Assembly (NCBI RefSeq): GCF_024397915.1
Contig: NZ_CP073347.1
Coordinates: 868,001 to 932,000 of the forward strand
Direction of reading: 5' to 3'
DNA length: 64,000 nucleotides
Source of the DNA: Marinobacterium rhizophilum
GTDB lineage: Bacteria > Pseudomonadota > Gammaproteobacteria > Pseudomonadales > Balneatricaceae
Positions 58,020 to 64,000 of the stretch are shown one piece after another. Position 1 is the stretch's first letter, and every line of letters starts with the position of its first letter. The position numbers and the translations under genes were made by a program. The notes under the pieces are model-generated. The model was not told where the DNA came from. It made no database searches and saw nothing but the letters and a program-made list of their open reading frames with translations.

Positions 58020-58736
58020 TCAAGGGCTCCAGTAAATGGTCAGGGGCTGGCGCAGGAATAACCGTATCGGCATGATGCGGATGTCGTCGTCCAGTAAAGC
58101 GTGCTGCAAGGTTTCGAGCTTGTCGGTCCCTTTCAGGTGGAGAATGCGTTCACGGCTGGCCAGCAGGCGCCTGGCGCTCAGTGTCATGCGGGCGTGGGGC
58201 GCGCTGGTGGGCACCACAGCGGCGCAGGCTTGCTCGGTGACCAATGCGTGCTCAAGCTCACTGGCACAGGGAAACAGCGAGGCCGTGTGACCGTCGTTGC
58301 CCATGCCAAGCACGACCATGTCAAGCAGGTCAGGCAGTGCGGCCAGGCGCCCGGCACAGTCGGCTACGGCCTCCTGGGCGGTTTTCCCGGCCTGCCACAG
58401 ACTGATAAAGCGCGCCTGCTGAGCCTCGTGCTGCAGCAGGTGCTGCTTGATCAGTCCGGCATTGCTGTCGGCCTGATCGGTCGCCAGCCAGCGGTCATCC
58501 GCCAGGGTGACACTGATCGAACTCCAGGGCAGCGCAGTTTTACTCAGGCGCTGAAACAGCGGTATGGGGGTGCGGCCACCGGACAGGGCGATGGCGGCCT
58601 CACCGCGGGCGTCGACTGCCTGGGCAAGGCCTTGGCGGATATGCTCGGCCAGTGCCTGGGTCGCTTGCTCCGGCGTGTCGAAACGCAGCAGTGTTACCTG
58701 TTGCGGCAGCAGGCTGGCGATATCACTTTTGTTCAT
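58020..58736 (-). CDS. pgl: 6-phosphogluconolactonase
   Basis: This enzyme hydrolyses 6-phosphogluconolactone made by Zwf. The 238-residue protein is of the DevB/SOL family (NagB-like fold): AIALSGGRTPIPLFQRL, VTLADDRW, SNAGLIKQHLL, and VVLGMGNDGHTASLFP. The start is taken at 58736 (MNKSDIAS), overlapping the zwf 3' end by 14 bases, so translation is coupled. Confidence 0.93.
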   Translation of the reverse strand: MNKSDIASLLPQQVTLLRFDTPEQATQALAEHIRQGLAQAVDARGEAAIALSGGRTPIPLFQRLSKTALPWSSISVTLADDRWLATDQADSNAGLIKQHLLQHEAQQARFISLWQAGKTAQEAVADCAGRLAALPDLLDMVVLGMGNDGHTASLFPCASELEHALVTEQACAAVVPTSAPHARMTLSARRLLASRERILHLKGTDKLETLQHALLDDDIRIMPIRLFLRQPLTIYWSP

Positions 58737-60192
58737 GCCACTTCCTGCCATCGTCGTTCATCATGGAATAGGCCGCTTCCGGGCCCCAGCTGCCGGCGGC
58801 ATAGGGCAGTGGATCGCCCTTGTCGCTCCAGTTTGCCAGTATCTGGTCGCACCAGGTCCAGGCGTGCTCAATTTCATCGCGGCGTACGAACAGGTACTGA
58901 TTGCCCTGGACAACTTCCAGCAGCAGGCGCTCGTAGGCGTCGGGCACACGGTCCATGTCGAAGGCCTTGGCAAAGCTGACCTGCAGGGGTGCCTGGCGCA
59001 GCTGCATGCCCTTGCCCAGCCCCTGGTCCTTGGTGGCAATGTGCAGTGAAATGCCCTCATCCGGCTGCAGTTTGATCGTCAGCAGGTTTTCCGCCAGAGC
59101 GCGCTGCTCGGGATCGAAGATGTAATGGGGCTGCTGCTTGAAGTGTATGGTGATCTGCGAAAGCTTTTCCGGCAGGCGCTTGCCGGTACGCAGGTAGAAG
59201 GGTACGCCGGCCCAGCGCCAGTTGCGCACTTCGGCCTTGATGGCCACGAAGGATTCGGTGTTGCTGCGGGTATTGGCGTCCGGTTCCTCAAGGTAGCCGG
59301 GCACCGCCTTGCCTTCCACCTCACCTGCGGTGTACTGGCCGCGAATAACGTGGCTATCGCGGATATCGTCGGTGATGGGGCGCAGGTTGCGCAGCACCTT
59401 CACTTTTTCATCGCGGATGGCGTCGGCGGTCAGGTCAGAGGGGGGGTCCATCGCCACGAGGCACAACAGCTGCAGCAGGTGGTTTTGCACCATGTCCCGC
59501 AGCTGGCCGTACTTGTCGAAATAGCCCCAGCGGCCTTCGATGCCGACCTTCTCGGCTACCGTGATTTCGACATGGGAAATGTGATTCTGATTCCACTGGG
59601 TGCCGAACAGGTTGTTGGCAAAGCGCAGCGCAATCAGGTTCTGCACGGTTTCCTTGCCCAGGTAATGGTCGATACGATAGATCTGGGATTCGGCAAAATA
59701 TTCGGCGACATCGGCATTGACCTGGTGCGAAGACGCAAGGCTGTGGCCGATGGGCTTTTCCAGTACGACGCGACAGTCGCTGTCCAGGCAGCCGCTGGCA
59801 TGCAGGTTCTTGCTGATCATGCCGTAGATGGAGGCGGCGGTGGAGTAGTAAAACACCCGGGCGCGGCCGGTCTTTTCATCCAGCAGGCTTTTAAGGCTGT
59901 TATAGCCTTGCGCCGCACCAAAATCGAAGTTGAGAAACTGCAGCTTGGCGAGGAAGGCTGCAACCGTCTTGGTATCCAGATCCTGCTCGGATACAAAGCG
60001 ACGCAGGTTTTCTTCGCTGGTGGCTTCGCTGGCCGCAGGCTCCGAGCCGCGGGCCAGTCCGATGATGCGGGTTTCGGCCGGCAGCAACCCGGCGCGGTCG
60101 AGCTGATAGAGGGCAGGCAGCAGCTTGCGCTGGGTCAGGTCCCCCAGGGCGCCAAAGAAGAGGATGTCGCAGGGAGTGTCGGTGATTGACAT
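58723..60192 (-). CDS. zwf: Glucose-6-phosphate 1-dehydrogenase
   Basis: This enzyme oxidises glucose-6-P to the lactone with NADP or NAD. At 489 residues it has the family length. It has the N-terminal coenzyme motif FFGALGDLTQRKLLPALY, the signature RIDHYLGKE (substrate His and Lys), EKPIGHSLASS, and VPFYLRTGKRLPEK near the C-terminal half. It is first of the leftward zwf-pgl-eda operon, divergent from hexR. Confidence 0.95.
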   Translation of the reverse strand: MSITDTPCDILFFGALGDLTQRKLLPALYQLDRAGLLPAETRIIGLARGSEPAASEATSEENLRRFVSEQDLDTKTVAAFLAKLQFLNFDFGAAQGYNSLKSLLDEKTGRARVFYYSTAASIYGMISKNLHASGCLDSDCRVVLEKPIGHSLASSHQVNADVAEYFAESQIYRIDHYLGKETVQNLIALRFANNLFGTQWNQNHISHVEITVAEKVGIEGRWGYFDKYGQLRDMVQNHLLQLLCLVAMDPPSDLTADAIRDEKVKVLRNLRPITDDIRDSHVIRGQYTAGEVEGKAVPGYLEEPDANTRSNTESFVAIKAEVRNWRWAGVPFYLRTGKRLPEKLSQITIHFKQQPHYIFDPEQRALAENLLTIKLQPDEGISLHIATKDQGLGKGMQLRQAPLQVSFAKAFDMDRVPDAYERLLLEVVQGNQYLFVRRDEIEHAWTWCDQILANWSDKGDPLPYAAGSWGPEAAYSMMNDDGRKWHEQK

Positions 60193-60268
60193 GTGTCTCG
60201 ACCTGTATGTAGTTATTCAACGAATATGTGGTGATCCTATCGGGGCTAAAATGGTGAGTCAATAAATT

Positions 60269-60290
60269 ATTTTGTAAAACTTACCAAAAT
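60269..60290. promoter_or_regulatory. Candidate HexR operator between zwf and hexR
   Basis: ATTTTGTAAAACTTACCAAAAT is a near-perfect palindrome (TTTTGTAA against TTACCAAAA) 77 bases upstream of zwf. HexR in gammaproteobacteria binds AT-rich palindromes of about 17 bases with TTGTAAxxxTTACAA character in exactly this position. Confidence 0.6.
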
Positions 60291-60384
60291 AAAGCGCATT
60301 CGATGGTCTCACAACACCGCTAATGTAAATTCTGCACGGTTGGCAGGCTATCCGGGGGGCGTTATAGTGGGCGCCTGAACGGAA

Positions 60385-60399
60385 TGTTGATAATTTACC
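60385..60399. promoter_or_regulatory. TGTTGATAATTTACC motif upstream of hexR
   Basis: Its first 14 bases are identical to 51843-51856 and similar to 63651-63668. It stands 19 bases before the hexR start and could be a second HexR (autoregulatory) site or a -10 region. Confidence 0.4.
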
Positions 60400-60417
60400 A
60401 ATTTATTAGAGTCTGCC

Positions 60418-61278
60418 ATGAGCACGAACAGTGTTAACCTTCTCGAGCAGATTCGCCAGCGCCTCGACAGCCTTAACAAGTCTGAACACAAGGTGGCAAC
60501 GGTGATTCTGCGTGACCCCCAAACAGCCACCCGGCTGAGCATCACGGCGCTGGCCCAGGCTTCGGGAGTCAGTGAACCTACGGTCAATCGGTTCTGTCGG
60601 GGGTTCGACAATCGAGGTTACCCGGATTTCAAGATCCAGCTGGCCCAGAGTCTGGCGGTGGGCATGCCGTACGTCACCCGCAGTGTAGAGCAGGATGACT
60701 CGACCGAAGACTATACCGACAAGATTTTCTCCTCGACCATAGCCGCACTGGACGCCGCACGGCAGGGCTTCGAGCCTGCGCTGATCACCCGGGCGGTGGA
60801 TTACCTCAGCCAGGCCAAGCAGGTGTCCTTTTTCGGCCTAGGGGCGTCCGGCCCCGTGGCGATGGATGCACAGCACAAGTTTTTTCGGCTCAATATCCCG
60901 GTGATGGCCTACGATGACGTACTGATGCAGCGCATGGTGGCGGCCGGTGCCAATACCGGCGATGTGGTGGTACTTATTTCCTATACGGGCCGCACCCGGG
61001 AGCTGGTGGATATTGCCCGCCTGGCCCGCGAGAGTGGCGCAACGGTGATTGGCATTACCAGCGAAGGCTCCCAGCTGGCAGCCGAGTGTACGCTGCTGCT
61101 GTCGGTTCCCAGTCATGAAGACACCGACATCTATATGCCAATGATCTCCCGCATCATTCAACTGACCCTGCTGGATGTACTGGCGACCGGGGTGACCCTG
61201 CGCCGCGGGGTGGATTTCCAGCGCTATCTGAAGAAGATCAAGGACAGCCTGGTGCCCACGCGGTATCCGCAGGATTAG
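60418..61278 (+). CDS. hexR: HexR-type transcriptional repressor (RpiR family)
   Basis: A 286-residue regulator with an N-terminal HTH_6 domain (LNKSEHKVATVILRDP, then ITALAQASGVSEPTVNRFCRGF) and a C-terminal SIS sugar-phosphate domain (FFGLGASGPVAMDAQHKF, VLISYTGRTRELVDIA). HexR proteins release DNA when bound by KDPG and control zwf, edd, eda and central sugar genes. Its divergent place next to zwf-pgl-eda supports the name. It is followed after 26 bases by a two-component pair. Confidence 0.93.
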   Translation: MSTNSVNLLEQIRQRLDSLNKSEHKVATVILRDPQTATRLSITALAQASGVSEPTVNRFCRGFDNRGYPDFKIQLAQSLAVGMPYVTRSVEQDDSTEDYTDKIFSSTIAALDAARQGFEPALITRAVDYLSQAKQVSFFGLGASGPVAMDAQHKFFRLNIPVMAYDDVLMQRMVAAGANTGDVVVLISYTGRTRELVDIARLARESGATVIGITSEGSQLAAECTLLLSVPSHEDTDIYMPMISRIIQLTLLDVLATGVTLRRGVDFQRYLKKIKDSLVPTRYPQD

Positions 61279-61304
61279 CTAAACCACGGGTCTGGCGAAT
61301 AAAA

Positions 61305-62051
61305 ATGACAACCCAGAACAAACCGATCTATGTGGTGGATGACGACGCCCAGATTCGCTCGCTGCTGCGCAGCTATCTTGAGCGTAACCAGTTTGCGGTG
61401 AAAACCGCCGCCGATGGCGAGAGCCTGTTGCGGGAGTTGCGCAACGGCGTACCGGCGGCGCTGGTGGTGCTGGATATCATGCTGCCGGGGGATGACGGTT
61501 TCGAAATCTGCCGCAAGCTGCGCACCTTTTCCCGGGTGCCGGTTATCATGCTGACCGCCAGTTCCGACGAAATGGACCGTATTGTCGGACTGGAAATCGG
61601 CGCCGATGACTATCTTGCCAAACCCTTCAATCCGCGCGAGCTGCTGGCGCGGATCAAGGCCATACTGCGGCGCAGCGATGCCCAGCCCGGGGAGGCTGTC
61701 GCTGCGGTATCGGAGCGCTATCTGCGCTTTGCCGGGTTTGAGCTTGACTCAACCACCCGTGCGCTCTGCACCCTGGATGGCGAGGCGCTGGTGCTGTCCG
61801 GGGCGGAGTACGACCTGCTGCGCCTCCTACTGGATCACGCCGGCGAAGTTCTGAGTCGCGACCTTATTGCAGAACAGACCCGCGGCCGCGACAACCTGCC
61901 GATGGACCGTTTTATCGATGTGCAGATCAGCCGCCTGCGACAGCGCTTGCACGATGATGCCCGCTCGCCCCGGCTGATCAAGACGGTACGCGGGCAAGGG
62001 TACGTTCTGGCAGCAGACGTGGTGGCCAGTAACGCGTCGGTGCGCCCGTAA
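61305..62051 (+). CDS. gltR: OmpR-family response regulator, GltR-like
   Basis: A 248-residue regulator with a receiver domain (IYVVDDDAQIRSLLRSYL, Asp in VVLDIMLPGDDG, Lys in YLAKPFNPREL) and a winged-helix DNA-binding domain (VLSGAEYDLLRLLLDHAGEVLSRD, then IDVQISRLRQRL and IKTVRGQGYVL). Placed with hexR/zwf and next to a sugar ABC importer, it resembles Pseudomonas GltR, which controls glucose transport. The name is by context. Confidence 0.8.
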   Translation: MTTQNKPIYVVDDDAQIRSLLRSYLERNQFAVKTAADGESLLRELRNGVPAALVVLDIMLPGDDGFEICRKLRTFSRVPVIMLTASSDEMDRIVGLEIGADDYLAKPFNPRELLARIKAILRRSDAQPGEAVAAVSERYLRFAGFELDSTTRALCTLDGEALVLSGAEYDLLRLLLDHAGEVLSRDLIAEQTRGRDNLPMDRFIDVQISRLRQRLHDDARSPRLIKTVRGQGYVLAADVVASNASVRP

Positions 62052-62128
62052 CGGACAGCGCGGGGGCACCTGCTGGCGGAAAGAGCATAACTGGCCTGCG
62101 AGCCTTGTCGGCAGGCAGGAGAGGGAAT

Positions 62129-63577
62129 ATGAGAGCTCTGGCAAAAGCGCTGCGGCACTGGCCCCGTTCGTTGTCCAGTCGCATCCTGCTGGTATTGGGC
62201 ATGGGCGTTCTGCTTGCCCAGCTGGTGTCCAGCGCCATCTGGCTGACGCAGTGGCGGGCCGACACTGCACGAAACGTGCAGGAAATGTCGCGTCATATGG
62301 CCTTTAGAGTCGCGGCAACGGTGCAGTTTTTTACCGAGTTGCCCGTGGCCTATCGTCACCTGATTCTTGATCAGTTGCGGGATATGGGCGGCACACGCTT
62401 TTTCGTGACCCTTAACCACGAGTACATTCGGATCAATGATCTGCCGGATTCAGCGCTCAAGCTTCAGGTGGTGCAGCAGTTCCGCGATGTGCTGCAGCGC
62501 CAGCTCGGGGTCAAAGATGGCCTCGAAATTGCTTTTTCCCGCCCGGCCGACCTGCACGTCATCAAGAACGATATTCTGCTGCACGACCTGCCCGAACGCT
62601 GGGGTGGCCAAAGCCTGTTGCTGGGTTCGCGCGAGGCGCCCATTCTGGTGATTCAGATTCCCATGGCCTCCGATCAGTGGCTTTACCTGGCTACCCTGAT
62701 GCCGGATCCGGACTTTCTCGAGGCGAGCACACCACTGTCGCGGGAGCGACTGCTGTCGCTGCTGGTGTCCCTGGGTGTCATGCTGCTGTTCGGGGCCTGG
62801 ATCGTGCGCTCGCTCACCCGGCCGCTGAGGCGCCTGGCGCAGGCAGCCGAGAGCTTTGGCCAGGGGGAAGCCCGAGCGCTGCCGGAGACCGGCAGTCGGG
62901 AGCTTGAGACCACGGCGCGGGCCTTCAATGCGATGCAGCTGCGCATTCAACGCTACCTGGATGATCGTGAGCGGCTGTTTGCGTCGATTTCCCATGACCT
63001 GAAAACACCCATCACGCGGCTGCGGCTGCGTGCCGAACTGCTGGAGGATGAAACCGAGCGTGATGCGTTCTGTCATGACCTCGAAGATCTCGACATGCTG
63101 GTCAAGGGCGCACTGCAAAGCGTGAAGGACACGGATATCCATGAAAACAGGGTGGAAGTGGACCTGCATCGCATGCTCTGTTACCTGCGTGACGGTGCGG
63201 CCCTGGCCGGCAAAGTCGTTACACTCAGTGGCGAGCAGAGGGCGCCTTTTTTCGGCAAGCCGCTGGCGCTGCGCCGCTGCCTGGGCAACCTGGTGGACAA
63301 TGCGCTCTATTACGGCGGCTCTGCCGATATCCGCATCCAGGATGGCGATGAAGGGTTGCAGATTTCGGTGACTGACCGCGGTCCGGGGATTCCCAGTGCC
63401 CAGCTCGAGCGCGTATTCAGCCCCTACACCCGGCTGTCCAGCAGTCTGTCTGCCCACCCGGGCATGGGGCTGGGCCTGTCGATCGCCCGCAATATTGCCC
63501 GCGCCCACGGTGGCGATATCGTCTTGAGCAACCGCGCAGGGGGTGGTCTGGAGGCGCTACTTGTCTTGCCGCGCTAG
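62129..63577 (+). CDS. gtrS: Sensor histidine kinase, GtrS-like
   Basis: A 482-residue membrane kinase: TM1 (about 18-38), a periplasmic domain (40-205), TM2 (207-228), HAMP (225-277), HisKA with His289 in SISHDLKTPITRLR, and HATPase with NLVDNALYYG, VTDRGPGIP and HPGMGLGLSIARN. I take the ATG at 62129, preceded by GGAGAGGG; a TTG at 62105 is also open. In Pseudomonas GtrS senses 2-ketogluconate or 6-phosphogluconate; the same role here is inferred from the neighbours. Confidence 0.82.
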   Translation: MRALAKALRHWPRSLSSRILLVLGMGVLLAQLVSSAIWLTQWRADTARNVQEMSRHMAFRVAATVQFFTELPVAYRHLILDQLRDMGGTRFFVTLNHEYIRINDLPDSALKLQVVQQFRDVLQRQLGVKDGLEIAFSRPADLHVIKNDILLHDLPERWGGQSLLLGSREAPILVIQIPMASDQWLYLATLMPDPDFLEASTPLSRERLLSLLVSLGVMLLFGAWIVRSLTRPLRRLAQAAESFGQGEARALPETGSRELETTARAFNAMQLRIQRYLDDRERLFASISHDLKTPITRLRLRAELLEDETERDAFCHDLEDLDMLVKGALQSVKDTDIHENRVEVDLHRMLCYLRDGAALAGKVVTLSGEQRAPFFGKPLALRRCLGNLVDNALYYGGSADIRIQDGDEGLQISVTDRGPGIPSAQLERVFSPYTRLSSSLSAHPGMGLGLSIARNIARAHGGDIVLSNRAGGGLEALLVLPR

Positions 63578-63650
63578 GCCAGCTGCGCTGCCGTCCTGTT
63601 GCACTTTGTTACAATTCCTTGCGTAAGGTTACCCCTTTCCTGTGGGGCGT

Positions 63651-63668
63651 TTGTTAATTTACGTACAT
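63651..63668. promoter_or_regulatory. TTGTTAATTTACGTACAT motif before sugar ABC gene
   Basis: It shares AATTTACGTA with 51850-51859 upstream of the fructokinase and lies 51 bases before the binding-protein start. Candidate HexR-like or promoter element. Confidence 0.35.
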
Positions 63669-63718
63669 CCGGTTCAGGGCTGCAACAGCCCCCGGGGATA
63701 ACAATAAAACAGGATGAA

Positions 63719-64000
63719 ATGATGAAGACTCTGAAGACCTGCCTTAGCGGTATTGCCCTCTCTGTTGCCTGCGCGGGTGCCTCTGCGGGCGAAGTGGAAG
63801 TCTTGCACTACTGGACCTCCGGTGGTGAAGCTGCGGCTGTCAATGTGTTGAAGCAGCAAATGGAAGCGGCCGGCCATACCTGGACTGACTTTGCCGTCGC
63901 CGGCGGTGGTGGCGAGTCCGCCATGACCGTACTCAAATCCCGAGCCGTATCCGGCAATCCGCCGTCCGCCGCTCAGATCAAGGGGCTGGATATCCAGGAA
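63719..64000 (+). CDS. gtsA: Sugar ABC transporter substrate-binding protein, 3' end outside window
   Basis: Ninety-four codons are visible. A signal peptide (about 1-23, ending GASA-GEVEV) is followed by LHYWTSGGEAAAVNVLKQQM and AVAGGGGESAMTVLKSR, typical of the glucose/mannose CUT1 binding proteins (GtsA/GltB) of Pseudomonas-like bacteria. AGGA precedes the double ATG. It follows the GltR/GtrS-like pair, as in Pseudomonas glucose loci. The rest of the importer lies beyond the window. Confidence 0.8.
   Translation, partial: MMKTLKTCLSGIALSVACAGASAGEVEVLHYWTSGGEAAAVNVLKQQMEAAGHTWTDFAVAGGGGESAMTVLKSRAVSGNPPSAAQIKGLDIQE

Overview
The window reads as a chromosomal segment of a marine or soil gammaproteobacterium of the Oceanospirillales/Pseudomonas-like kind. 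This is inferred from the gene content: benABCD-benK, vitamin-B12-dependent metH, PanP-type aspartate decarboxylase, an Entner-Doudoroff block with hexR, and a GtrS/GltR-like two-component pair. No rRNA or tRNA gene was seen. Most of the window is GC-rich housekeeping or catabolic DNA. One AT-richer accessory island lies at about 5.6-17.1 kb.

Layout. 1-4730: benzoate oxidation to catechol (benA 3' part, benB, benC, benD) and the uptake permease benK. 4903-5616: an RluA-type pseudouridine synthase. 5617-17068: the accessory island. It holds tandem heptamers and dispersed repeat modules, a small lipoprotein, and what I read as the relic of an integron. The relic has a 3'-truncated intI with a LexA box and two copies of a ~165-bp attI-like site. 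One copy carries an HNH-nuclease cassette and the other an amidase cassette. The island also holds a RAYT transposase remnant, an IS110/IS1111 remnant cut by a MITE-like element, a low-GC group of two lipoproteins and two membrane proteins (one with a channel-like pore loop), a DUF2938 protein, an orphan MbcA/ParS-like antitoxin, and a yefM-yoeB toxin-antitoxin pair with its operator.

17374-32141: metH with its terminator, panP, prpE, a secreted metzincin protease with cadherin-like repeats, an SDR enzyme, an AEC permease, a two-domain OsmC protein, and a debris locus where a nagB-like 5' end is fused to the C-terminus of an MFS permease. 32284-40645: a complete N-acetylglucosamine pathway. 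A GntR regulator and a CUT1 ABC importer run leftward, divergent from nagB, a GlcNAc kinase and nagA. 40912-43542: a thioredoxin-like protein, an AraC regulator, and a small subtilase-like protein.

43539-53024: a fructose locus. It has a ribose-type binding protein without its own permease, a VOC protein, an frcBCA-like importer, a TorS-like hybrid kinase with an OmpR-type regulator, and a divergent fructokinase. 53218-57063: a GGDEF/EAL protein with a degenerate EAL domain, next to an NMT1-type periplasmic binding protein. 57332-64000: Entner-Doudoroff genes eda, pgl and zwf, divergent from hexR, a response regulator and kinase pair, and the start of a sugar ABC importer. Sugar taken up as GlcNAc, fructose or glucose would converge on fructose-6-P or glucose-6-P and enter the Zwf/Eda route. 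A shared AT-rich motif upstream of the fructokinase, hexR and the last binding protein hints at common HexR control.
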